Shown here: positions 39,254 through 47,027 of the stretch, piece after piece
Layout: every line of letters begins with the position of its first letter
Numbering within the stretch: position 1 is the stretch's first letter
From: Paracoccus aerodenitrificans
GTDB taxonomy: Bacteria > Pseudomonadota > Alphaproteobacteria > Rhodobacterales > Rhodobacteraceae
Length of the DNA stretch: 64,000 nt
NCBI RefSeq assembly: GCF_027913215.1
Contig: NZ_CP115784.1
Coordinates: 2,480,001-2,544,000, forward strand
Direction: 5' to 3'
Notes under the pieces: generated by a model
Seen by the model: only the letters and a program-made list of their open reading frames with translations
Databases searched by the model: none
Told to the model about the DNA's origin: nothing
Translations under genes and position numbers: made by a program

Positions 39254-41152
39254 ATGACCGAGTTTCTTCTTCTGGCCACGATATTCCTTGTTGCCGGAGT
39301 GGTCGCCGTTCCGCTGGCGACACGTTTCGGACTGGGCTCGGTTCTGGGCTATCTGGTTGCGGGAATCGTCATTTCACCGATTCTTCGCTGGCTTCATGTG
39401 GATGTGACCGCCATCCAGCATTTCGCGGAATTCGGCGTCGTCATGATGTTGTTCCTCGTCGGGCTGGAGCTGGAACCAAGGCTGCTCTGGTCGATGAGAG
39501 GCCGCCTGCTTGGTTTAGGCGGGCTTCAGGTCGTGCTGACCGCCGGGCTGATTGCGGCAGCTTGTATGCTGCTGGGGTTGTACTGGACCATTGCTGTCGC
39601 TCTGGGGCTGGTCTTTGCCCTGTCATCAACTGCAATCGTCCTGCAAACGCTGAATGAAAAAGGGCTGATGCGTTCCGATGGCGGGCAGGCATCGTTCTCG
39701 GTGCTGCTGTTTCAGGATATCGCCGTTATCCCGATGCTTGCCTTCATTCCGCTGCTGGCGATGCCAGAGCTGATGGACAGCCTCCCCGCCGCCGAACATG
39801 CCTCTGAAAGCAGCGATGCCGGGCTGAGCCTTGTTTCCGGGATGAATGCCTGGCAAACCGCGCTTGTGACGATCGGCGCCATCGGATGCGTTATCCTTGC
39901 CGGTATCGTCCTGACCCGGCCATTATTCCGCTTTGTCGCAATGGCAAATCTGCGGGAATTATTCACCGCAGCCGCACTGGCCATCGTCGTGGGGATCGCA
40001 TTGCTGATGTCACTGGTGGGCCTCTCGCCCGCGCTTGGCACATTTCTGGCGGGTGTCGTGCTTGCCAGCAGCGAATACCGACATGAGCTGGAAAGCGATA
40101 TCGACCCGTTCCGGGGTCTTCTGCTCGGTCTGTTCTTTATCACCGTCGGAGCCAGTATCGATTTCGGATTGCTGGCCTCGAATGCTGTTGCCGTGATCGG
40201 CCTGACGCTTGGCCTGATCATCCTGAAAGCCGCCGTTCTGATGGTTCTGGCCCGTCTTTTCGGTGTGGCCGGAGCGCATCGCTGGTTGTTCTCCCTAGGT
40301 CTGGCGCAGGCGGGAGAATTCGGTTTCGTGCTTCTGTCCTTCACAGTCGCGAATGAAATCGTCCCGCACAGCGTGGCACAGATCGCTCTGCTGATCGTCA
40401 CATTGTCGATGCTGCTGACGCCGGGTCTGTTCATTCTCTACGAACGTGTGATCGCTCCGAAATTCTCCGCGCAGGAAAGCCGTGAGCCGGATATGATCGA
40501 AGAACCCGCCCGGATCATCATTGCCGGTCATGGCCGTTTCGGCGGGATCATCGCCCGGATGCTGAGCAGTATCGGCAAGCAGATCGTCGTGCTGGATTAT
40601 TCCGAAAAGCAGCTTGAGATGCTGCGTGCCTTTGGCAACAAGGTCTATTTCGGCGACGCGACCCGCCCGGATCTTCTCAGCGCCGCAGGCATTGAAAATG
40701 CAAAACTGCTGGTGGTCGCCATTGATGACAGGCACCAGATCACCGAGCTTGTCCAATACGTCAAGCGCAACTATCCATATGTGCATATCGTCGCCCGCTC
40801 ATTCGACCGTATCCACACCTATGAGCTGTATCAGGCCGGCGCCGATGACATTATCCGCGAAACCTTCGACAGCGCCGTCAGATCCGGGCGTTCCGCATAT
40901 GAGGCACTCGGCTTCACCCATGAAGAGGCCGAGGCAATGGCGGCGCAATTCGTCGAATCCGACAAGGCCCATGTCCGCGCCCTTGCCGAGGCCTATCGAC
41001 CGGGTGTGCCCTCTCATCAGAACCCGGAATTCGTCCGGCTGGCTCGGGCGCTGACTGACAGACTGGAAGAGGAAATGCAGCAAGGAAGGGAAACCGCCAC
41101 GGCCTGGCGCAGGCAACCGCCTGAAAGCGGGTCTGGCGAAGTTACGGGCTGA
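39254..41152 (+). CDS. KefB-type monovalent cation:proton antiporter with RCK domain
   Basis: 632 residues from ATG 39254, which has GGAG nine bases ahead; the open frame upstream adds 28 residues without family features. N-terminal Na/H-exchanger domain with about 12 membrane segments, including FGLGSVLGYLVAGI, FLVGLELEPRLLW and the conserved SSTAIVLQTLNEKGL and LFQDIAVIPMLAF. A C-terminal RCK/TrkA-N domain begins at RIIIAGHGRFGGIIARML and contains VVLDYSEKQLEML and KVYFGDATRPDLLSAAG. Glutathione-gated K efflux is established for E. coli KefB/KefC; no KefF/KefG ancillary gene is adjacent here. Confidence 0.92.
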   Translation: MTEFLLLATIFLVAGVVAVPLATRFGLGSVLGYLVAGIVISPILRWLHVDVTAIQHFAEFGVVMMLFLVGLELEPRLLWSMRGRLLGLGGLQVVLTAGLIAAACMLLGLYWTIAVALGLVFALSSTAIVLQTLNEKGLMRSDGGQASFSVLLFQDIAVIPMLAFIPLLAMPELMDSLPAAEHASESSDAGLSLVSGMNAWQTALVTIGAIGCVILAGIVLTRPLFRFVAMANLRELFTAAALAIVVGIALLMSLVGLSPALGTFLAGVVLASSEYRHELESDIDPFRGLLLGLFFITVGASIDFGLLASNAVAVIGLTLGLIILKAAVLMVLARLFGVAGAHRWLFSLGLAQAGEFGFVLLSFTVANEIVPHSVAQIALLIVTLSMLLTPGLFILYERVIAPKFSAQESREPDMIEEPARIIIAGHGRFGGIIARMLSSIGKQIVVLDYSEKQLEMLRAFGNKVYFGDATRPDLLSAAGIENAKLLVVAIDDRHQITELVQYVKRNYPYVHIVARSFDRIHTYELYQAGADDIIRETFDSAVRSGRSAYEALGFTHEEAEAMAAQFVESDKAHVRALAEAYRPGVPSHQNPEFVRLARALTDRLEEEMQQGRETATAWRRQPPESGSGEVTG

Positions 41153-41350
41153 GACAGGGGGGCGGCTCATCAGCGGGTCGCCGCCTGCTTTCCCCTTGCC
41201 GTTTTGACTTTCAACCTCTGATCTGTTTTCAAGATATCAGATGCAGCTTTTAGGACTGGTCTGTCCAAGGGCGGCAAGGAAAAAAGCCGGCTTCGCTCGC
41301 CTGAGTTTCCGCAAGCGCGTTCAGCCTGCGGACAAAGCCTCGCAGAAAAC

Positions 41351-41368
41351 CTATCATCAAACTGTCAC
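41351..41368 (+). promoter_or_regulatory. Pho box upstream of the phytase/esterase-like gene
   Basis: CTATCATCAAACTGTCAC: two half-sites 11 bases apart, differing from the PhoB consensus mainly by CTATCA in the first. It lies 75 bases ahead of the start, a distance close to that of the ugpB site (69 bases), which strengthens the call. Confidence 0.7.
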
Positions 41369-41442
41369 GGTTTTGAAACAGATCTGTTTCAATTCATCGC
41401 GAAGCATCCCGGGTAGTGAAAACAACCTCACAAGGTATTCCC

Positions 41443-43602
41443 ATGCTGCTCCGCAATATGCTTGCCTCCGGTCTGGCGATCATCGCCGCGACTCCCGCTC
41501 TGGCCGAACCGACCTTCAACCGCATCGCCAGCTTTGCCACTGCCAATAACATGGCTGAAGGCGAAGATCGGGCCCGCGAAACCTCGGCCGAAATCATGGC
41601 AGTGACCGAGGACGGCAACCGGCTGATCTATTCTGACAGCCCGCTCGGTGTGATCGGCATGATCGATATCACCGATGCGCGGATGCCCAAACCGCTTGGC
41701 AACATCGATATGGAAGGTGAGCCGACCACCACGGTCGTACGTGGCGACAAGGCATTTGTCGGCGTCAACACCTCGGAATCCTTCACCGAGCCGTCGGGCG
41801 TCCTGCGCACGGTCGATCTGAGCAGCAATGAGGTGACCGCAAGCTGCGATCTGGGCGGCCAACCTGACAGCGTCGCGATTTCCCCGGCAGGCGACATGAT
41901 CGCCGTCGCCATCGAGAATGAGCGCGATGAAGAGGTAAACGACGCAGCACTGCCGCAGATGCCTGCCGGTTTCGTCGTCCGCCTGCCCGTCAACGATGAG
42001 GGCGTGGATTGCGCAGCACTTGAGCGGATCGAGTTGACCGGGCTTGCCGATGTCGCCCCCGAAGATCCGGAGCCGGAATTCCTCGACTTCAACGAAGCCG
42101 GTGAGATCGCCGTCACGCTTCAGGAAAACAACCATATCGTCGTGATCGGTGCCGATGGTGCCATCGCGTCCGATTTCAGCGCCGGTGCGGTCAGCATTGA
42201 CGGCGTGGATATCGCCGAAGAGGGTGCTCTGGACTTCACCGGCAGCCTGACCGATATCCCGCGCGAACCCGACGCGCTGAAGTGGCTGGATAACGATCAT
42301 TTTGTCGTCGCCAATGAGGGCGACTGGAACGGCGGATCGCGCGGTTTCACCATCTTCAACAAGGATGGCAGCGTTGTCTTCGACAGCGGCAACAGCCTTG
42401 ACCGCGCCCTTGCCGAGATCGGCCATTACCCGGAAGGCCGCTCCGAGAACAAGGGCGGAGAGCCCGAGGCCGTGACGGTCGGCACCTATGGCGATCAGAG
42501 GCTGATCTTCGTCGCATCCGAGCGCGGCAGCATCGTCGCCGTCTATGACGCAACCGATCCTGCAGCACCCGAGCTTCTGCAGATGCTGCCCTCGGGCATC
42601 GGCCCGGAAGGTCTGGTTCCGATCCCGGCCCGCAACCTGTTCGCCACGGCGAACGAAACCGATCTGGGCGAGGACGGCGCGGCCCGCGCTCATGTCATGA
42701 TCTTCGAACGTGCCGAGGGTGAGGCGGACTATCCGCTTCTGACCTCTGCCGGTTCCGATCCGCTGATCGGCTGGGGTGCTCTGTCCGGTCTGGCACTGAA
42801 CCCGTCCGAGCCGACGACGCTCTATGCAATCAGCGACAGTGCCTATGAAACGCAACCTTCCATCTTCACCATCGACGCATCCTCGATGCCGGCGAAAATC
42901 ACCGCAAAAACGGTTGTGACCCGCGATGGTGCCCCGGCTGAAAAGCTGGATCTGGAAGGCATCGCCACCGTTGGCGAGGGTGGTTTCTGGCTGGCCTCGG
43001 AAGGTCACCCCGATAATGAGATCCCCCACGCCGTGCTGCATGTCGGCGCGGATGGTGCGATCACCGAGGAATTTACCCTGCCGGAAGCCTTGCTGGAAGG
43101 TCAGGCCCGCTTCGGTCTGGAAGGCATCGCCGTTCAGGACGGCAAGATCTGGGTCGCGGTTCAGCGCGAATGGGCAGACGATCCCGCAGGTCAGGTCAAA
43201 TTGCTGCAACTTGATCCGGCCTCGGGCGAATGGACCGGCGTCCGCTATCCGCTGGACAGCGGCGAAGGCTGGGTCGGCTTGTCCGAACTGGCAATCAACG
43301 GCGACTATCTGTACCTGATCGAACGTGACAACCTGATCGGCGACCGCGCCGCGCTGAAAGCCGTGACCCGCGTTGCTCTGGCCGATCTGGCCCCTGCGGC
43401 TCTGGATGGCGATCTGCCGCTGGTAGAAAAAGAAACCGTGCGCGACCTTATCCCCGACATGCAGAAATGGAACGGCTATGTTCAGGACAAGGTCGAGGGC
43501 ATGGCCATCGCGGAAGACGGCACTGTCTGGATCGTCACCGATAATGACGGTGTCGACGACGCATCAGGCGAAACCCTGATGTGGTCTTTCAAGCTGAACT
43601 GA
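41443..43602 (+). CDS. Secreted esterase-like activity of phytase family protein
   Basis: 719 residues from ATG 41443 (AAGGT ahead); a GTG nine codons upstream is less likely. Signal peptide of about 21 residues ending in TPALA, so periplasmic or secreted. The mature part is beta-propeller-like and strongly acidic, with repeated blades containing DI.., EPDALKW, EPEAVTVGTYGDQRLIFVAS and LEGIATVGEGGFWLASEG, the last typical of the esterase-like/phytase-like domain (PF13449). No other catalytic signature is sure. A Pho box upstream suggests a role in scavenging organic phosphate. The low pI fits an extracytoplasmic calcium-dependent propeller, though this is inferred. Confidence 0.8.
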   Translation: MLLRNMLASGLAIIAATPALAEPTFNRIASFATANNMAEGEDRARETSAEIMAVTEDGNRLIYSDSPLGVIGMIDITDARMPKPLGNIDMEGEPTTTVVRGDKAFVGVNTSESFTEPSGVLRTVDLSSNEVTASCDLGGQPDSVAISPAGDMIAVAIENERDEEVNDAALPQMPAGFVVRLPVNDEGVDCAALERIELTGLADVAPEDPEPEFLDFNEAGEIAVTLQENNHIVVIGADGAIASDFSAGAVSIDGVDIAEEGALDFTGSLTDIPREPDALKWLDNDHFVVANEGDWNGGSRGFTIFNKDGSVVFDSGNSLDRALAEIGHYPEGRSENKGGEPEAVTVGTYGDQRLIFVASERGSIVAVYDATDPAAPELLQMLPSGIGPEGLVPIPARNLFATANETDLGEDGAARAHVMIFERAEGEADYPLLTSAGSDPLIGWGALSGLALNPSEPTTLYAISDSAYETQPSIFTIDASSMPAKITAKTVVTRDGAPAEKLDLEGIATVGEGGFWLASEGHPDNEIPHAVLHVGADGAITEEFTLPEALLEGQARFGLEGIAVQDGKIWVAVQREWADDPAGQVKLLQLDPASGEWTGVRYPLDSGEGWVGLSELAINGDYLYLIERDNLIGDRAALKAVTRVALADLAPAALDGDLPLVEKETVRDLIPDMQKWNGYVQDKVEGMAIAEDGTVWIVTDNDGVDDASGETLMWSFKLN

Positions 43603-43625
43603 AGCCAACTCTGATCGAGCCGTCG

Positions 43626-43660
43626 ACCGCCGGGAGCAGAAGATTCCGGCGGTTTGCTTT
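43626..43660 (+). terminator. Rho-independent terminator after the phytase-like gene
   Basis: Stem ACCGCCGG / CCGGCGGT with a 12-base loop and TTGCTTTT tail, 24 bases beyond the stop. Confidence 0.8.
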
Positions 43661-43791
43661 TGTGCAAGGCCACAGTGGCGGTTCCGACACCAGCCGGGGA
43701 TCACAGGAAGCAAAACTCATCGGATGGGCCACAAGGTCAGGCGAAAAACGAGGCAATCTTCAGCACATCTTCGCCCAGATGCATTTGCGGA

Positions 43792-45045
43792 TCAGGAAAC
43801 CGTCAGCCTCTTGCCGTCATTTCCGGTCACCGTGATTTCGGTCAGACATCCTTCAGGCATATCCCGGTCGAAGCTCACCTCGGTGAATTGCTCCGTCCGA
43901 CCGACGCGCGGTCCCTCGGTCAGGATGCGGTGGCGACGGCCTGTCTGGGCGTCCAGATGGCGGCGCAGCGCGACATCTCCTGCCCCGCGCAGCCGTGCCG
44001 CGCGGTGCTTGATTTTCTGCCCATCGACCGCAGGCATCCGCGCCGCAGGCGTTCCCTGCCGCGCCGAATAAGGAAAGACATGCAGGAAGGTCAGTCCGCA
44101 ATCCTCAACCAGCTTCAACGAGCTTTCGAACATCGCATCGGTCTCGGTCGGGAAACCGGCGATAATATCAGCGCCGAACACGATCTCGGGGCGCAGGCGG
44201 CGTGCATCCTCACAGAAACGGATCGCATCGTCGCGCAGATGGCGGCGCTTCATCCGTTTGAGGATCATATCGTCGCCAGCCTGAAGCGACAGATGCAGAT
44301 GCGGCATCAGGCGAGGCTCGGTCGCGATGGCCTGCATGAGATTATCGTCAGCCTCGATGCTGTCGATGCTTGAGATCCGCAACCGAGGCAGATCCGGCAC
44401 CAGTTTCAGGATCCGCATCACCAGATCGCCAAGCCGAGGCGTCCCCGGCAGATCGGCACCCCATGAGGTCAGGTCGACTCCGGTCAGCACGACCTCATTG
44501 AAGCCGCGATCGCGCAACCGCTTGATCTGATCGACCACGACACCGGCAGGAACCGAACGCGAATTGCCGCGGCCATAGGGAATAATGCAGAAGGTACAAC
44601 GGTGATCGCAACCATTCTGAACCTGCACATAGGCCCGGTGCCGCCCGAATCCGTCGATCAGGTGACCGGCGGTTTCCTCGACCGACATGATATCGTCCAC
44701 AATCACCCGCTCGGTCTGACCGATCAGATCGGGGGTGAGGCTGGCCCAGGTCGCGTGCTGCATCTTCTCGGTATTGCCGACAACGCGTGTCACTTCGGGC
44801 ATGGCTGCGAAGGTCTCGGGCTCGGTCTGGGCAGCGCATCCGGTGACGATCACCGGCGCACCGGGATTGTCGCGGGCGAGACGGCGGATATCCTGCCGGG
44901 CCTTGCGCACAGCCTCGGCTGTCACCGCGCAGGTATTCACAATGACCGCGCCTTTCAGCCCGGCCGCCTCGGCCATTTCGCGCATCGCCTCGGATTCATA
45001 GGCATTCAGGCGGCAGCCATGTGTAGAGAAAACCGGAGCGCTCAT
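43792..45045 (-). CDS. mtaB: tRNA t6A37 C2-methylthiotransferase MtaB
   Basis: Radical-SAM methylthiotransferase converting t6A37 to ms2t6A37 in tRNAs reading ANN codons. 417 residues. N-terminal MTTase domain cysteines at about 11, 39 and 70 (STHGCRLNAYESE, NTCAVTAEA, TGCAAQ); radical-SAM cluster CDHRCTFCIIPYGRG (C146, C150, C153); TGVDLTSWG and SLQAGDDMILKRMKRRH; a short C-terminal TRAM-like domain. Overlaps dapF by 4 bases, the usual Rhodobacteraceae pairing. Notably tRNA-Lys(UUU), a known target of this modification, is encoded just upstream. Confidence 0.94.
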   Translation of the reverse strand: MSAPVFSTHGCRLNAYESEAMREMAEAAGLKGAVIVNTCAVTAEAVRKARQDIRRLARDNPGAPVIVTGCAAQTEPETFAAMPEVTRVVGNTEKMQHATWASLTPDLIGQTERVIVDDIMSVEETAGHLIDGFGRHRAYVQVQNGCDHRCTFCIIPYGRGNSRSVPAGVVVDQIKRLRDRGFNEVVLTGVDLTSWGADLPGTPRLGDLVMRILKLVPDLPRLRISSIDSIEADDNLMQAIATEPRLMPHLHLSLQAGDDMILKRMKRRHLRDDAIRFCEDARRLRPEIVFGADIIAGFPTETDAMFESSLKLVEDCGLTFLHVFPYSARQGTPAARMPAVDGQKIKHRAARLRGAGDVALRRHLDAQTGRRHRILTEGPRVGRTEQFTEVSFDRDMPEGCLTEITVTGNDGKRLTVS

Positions 45046-45860
45046 CCCCGCCAGACCCCGTCAAAGACATGAGCAGTTGGGCCGGTCATCCAGACGCCAT
45101 CCTCGCGCCAGTCAATCCATAGCGTACCGCCCGCAAGCTCGACCTGCACCTTCCGCCCGGTAATCCCGCGCCGCGCCGCAGCCACCGCTGCCGCGCAGGA
45201 GCATGACCCCGAGGCAAGCGTCTTGCCAACACCCCTTTCCCAGACCCGGACATGCAGCGTATCGGGCGCAATCAGCTGGCAGATCTCGACATTCGTGCGC
45301 TCGGGATAAAGCGGATGAACCTCGTGCCGCGCACCGAATGCAGCAAAATTGCCCGCATCGGCAGGGTCATCCATGAAGAAGGTCATATGAGGATTTCCCA
45401 TTCCGGTCGCAACCGGATCCCCTTCGATGGGCAGATGATCGATATCGACCTCTTCCGCCAGCGGGATCCTGCGCCAGTCCAGAACCGGCGGCCCCATATT
45501 CACCCGGGTCAGCCCATCCCCGGCATCCTCGGCAACCAGCACGGCATGATCAGTCCTGAGCCGCAGCGCCTTGTGGCCCGTGGAGTCCATCAGAAACCGC
45601 GCGATACAGCGCGTGGCATTCCCGCAAGCCGCCGAGGGCGAGCCGTCTGCGTTGAAGAAAACCAGCCGTGCATCGGCGTCGTCATCATGGCCGATCGTCG
45701 CAAGCTGATCGAATCCCACCCCGAAATGCCGGTCGGCAATAGCCGCGATCGCAGCAGCATCCGGCGCCTCCAGCCCGTGGCGGAGATCGATGACGACAAA
45801 ATCATTGCCGAGTCCATGCATCTTCATGAACGGCAGACCGGGCTGACGGGCGTGTTCCAT
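45042..45860 (-). CDS. dapF: Diaminopimelate epimerase
   Basis: Interconverts LL- and meso-diaminopimelate for lysine and peptidoglycan. 272 residues from ATG 45860 (GAGG ahead); ATG 45869 adds three residues. The two catalytic cysteines lie in SAACGNATRCIARFL (C79) and LASGSCSCAAAVAAAR (C222 by alignment to the family); the substrate motif MHGLGNDFVVID is at the N-terminus and ATGMGNPHMTFF in the middle. The long open frame continuing to 46115 crosses the tRNA gene antisense and is not coding. Confidence 0.95.
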   Translation of the reverse strand: MEHARQPGLPFMKMHGLGNDFVVIDLRHGLEAPDAAAIAAIADRHFGVGFDQLATIGHDDDADARLVFFNADGSPSAACGNATRCIARFLMDSTGHKALRLRTDHAVLVAEDAGDGLTRVNMGPPVLDWRRIPLAEEVDIDHLPIEGDPVATGMGNPHMTFFMDDPADAGNFAAFGARHEVHPLYPERTNVEICQLIAPDTLHVRVWERGVGKTLASGSCSCAAAVAAARRGITGRKVQVELAGGTLWIDWREDGVWMTGPTAHVFDGVWRG

Positions 45861-45956
45861 CCGCCTCATATAGTGCGCCCCAAAACTTTTCGCCAGACAC
45901 GTGTTTTTCCACTTGACCCCGCAGGCGCGCAAAACTAGGAAAGCGCCCTGTGATGT

Positions 45957-46032
45957 GGGCCCGTAGCTCAGTTGGTAGAGCAACTGACTTTTAATCAGTG
46001 GGTCACAGGTTCGAATCCTGTCGGGCTCACCA
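45957..46032 (+). tRNA. tRNA-Lys (anticodon TTT), with encoded CCA
   Basis: 76 bases. Acceptor stem GGGCCCG / CGGGCTC with one G-T pair, D-arm TAGCTCAGTTGGTAGAGCA, anticodon arm ACTGA-CTTTTAA-TCAGT giving anticodon TTT at 45990-45992, T-arm ACAGGTTCGAATCCTGT, and 3' ACCA encoded. Divergent from dapF. Accessory and mobile sequence starts directly beyond its 3' end, the usual place for integrating elements. Confidence 0.97.
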
Positions 46033-46075
46033 CTTATCATTAAATATGACGGGTGACACCCGAGTTGGCCATTTT

Positions 46076-46113
46076 GGACAGGATTTTGTCCATTTGCGAC
46101 AGATATCCTGTCC
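46076..46113. repeat. Inverted repeat GGACAGGAT ... ATCCTGTCC
   Basis: A perfect nine-base inverted repeat enclosing 20 bases, with an internal GGACA...TGTCC half. There is no T run, so it is not a classical terminator; it may be a recombinase or regulator site, or a hairpin after tRNA-Lys. It lies 44 bases from the tRNA end. Confidence 0.5.
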
Positions 46114-46159
46114 ATTGGCGCTCCTCTTGTTCAGAGCGACCTAAGCTTTGCCTCAAAGA

Positions 46160-46220
46160 TCAACTATCGCAGCGGTTCTCGCCTTCGCGATTGGGACGCG
46201 TTCGATAGGAGGGGCGGTTT
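46160..46220. repeat. Diverged 61-base direct repeat, copy A
   Basis: By eye about 48 of 61 positions match copy B at 46966-47026, including GGTTCTCGC and TTCGCGAT blocks. The copies flank the hicAB remnant, which suggests relics of the same mobile element. Confidence 0.5.
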
Positions 46221-46375
46221 ACGGAATTTCGTCGCGCACACGAACCAATGTTAGTGGAAAGTTCCGGAATTTGACCAATGCGAAACCCGAGTGCTTCAAT
46301 CAGCATTGCGCGTGTCAAGTTTCGTATCGTACGCTGAGCCACCGACCTCAGGTAGACTCGGGGCGGTTTGTGGAA

Positions 46376-46636
46376 TTACTCTGCGGCAACTGCATGATGT
46401 GCGGTCAGGATGACCAGAACGCCGCCATCAAGATCAACCTGATCCGATTGCGTCGGCTCCGGGAACGGATTGCGGTCGCGGGCCATATCAGCCAGAAGCT
46501 CTTGCATGATCACCGTGGCGTCAATCAGGGCCGCGTCCTGTGACGCACCTGTTGCGTTGATCAGCAAGTCAGGGACCACAACACCGAAAAATCCGTACGC
46601 GTCGACCGGGTAGATGACGGCAGGATAGTAGATCAT
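46376..46636 (-). CDS. HicB-like antitoxin, apparently C-terminally shortened
   Basis: 86 residues from ATG 46636, which has AAGGGAAA ahead. MIYYPAVIYPVDAYGFFGVVVPDL and the helix QDAALIDATVIMQELLADMA with the proline-rich NPFPEPTQ match the HicB N-terminal RNase-H-like domain. Normal HicB continues, after a strand like GGVLV, into a DNA-binding tail; here it ends in an unrelated LTAHHAVAAE. The missing tail and the damaged partner gene next to it suggest that this toxin-antitoxin pair is inactive. Confidence 0.6.
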   Translation of the reverse strand: MIYYPAVIYPVDAYGFFGVVVPDLLINATGASQDAALIDATVIMQELLADMARDRNPFPEPTQSDQVDLDGGVLVILTAHHAVAAE

Positions 46637-46647
46637 GGCTTTCCCTT

Positions 46648-46800
46648 TCATTTCAGAGTGACGCCGGTTTGCTGCTCAATGGCCCTGACAACGGTTTCCG
46701 ATATTTCGCGCTGGCGCGATAGTACCGAAACTTTTTCGTCGCCGCGAGAGATGGCCGTGTAATTACCTCTCTCCCTGAAGGTCAGCGAAGCGCAAGGTTT
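46648..46800 (-). pseudogene. HicA-like toxin remnant upstream of the HicB-like gene
   Basis: A minus-strand frame ending in TGA 46648-46650, twelve bases ahead of the HicB-like start, reads FRERGNYTAISRGDEKVSVL and ends SETVVRAIEQQTGVTLK. This follows the HicA plan (RxxGSH...rvtvP...GTvraIxkqxG), but the catalytic GSH is GNY and no start codon or N-terminal helix is found in frame. The hicA-hicB order and spacing support the reading. The similarity is weak and judged by eye only. Confidence 0.35.
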
Positions 46801-46965
46801 TTCTGATGTCCGGATCAGACAGGTACAAATTCAAGGGAAAAATAGAGGCTGTCCGCTTGAGTTCGTATTCCAAACGCACTCGGCATGGAATCCCTGAACT
46901 GGTCTGCATGCTGTCCACAGAAACTGGACAGGTTGAGCGGAGCGAAGGCGAGCAGCGCGGAGACC

Positions 46966-47026
46966 TCAACGATCGCTGTGGTTCTCGCTTTCGCGATCTC
47001 GATGCGATCGACAGGACGGGCTTATT
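46966..47026. repeat. Diverged 61-base direct repeat, copy B
   Basis: Partner of copy A. It lies directly ahead of the left end of the IS1182-type element. An adjacent perfect inverted repeat CTGTCCA / TGGACAG occurs at 46911-46931. Confidence 0.5.
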
Positions 47027-47027
47027 T

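Larger units (their letters stand above)
46033..46375. other. Gene-free segment beyond tRNA-Lys with repeats
   Basis: About 340 bases without a convincing gene. It contains an inverted repeat (46076-46113) and the first copy of a diverged 61-base repeat (46160-46220). Short openings on both strands lack family features. It may be the eroded end of an integrated element. Confidence 0.5.

Noticed and set aside
45861..46115. N-terminal extension of dapF through the tRNA region
   Set aside because: It translates the antisense of tRNA-Lys (the well-known RIRTCDPLIKSQLLYQLS artefact) and is not protein-coding.
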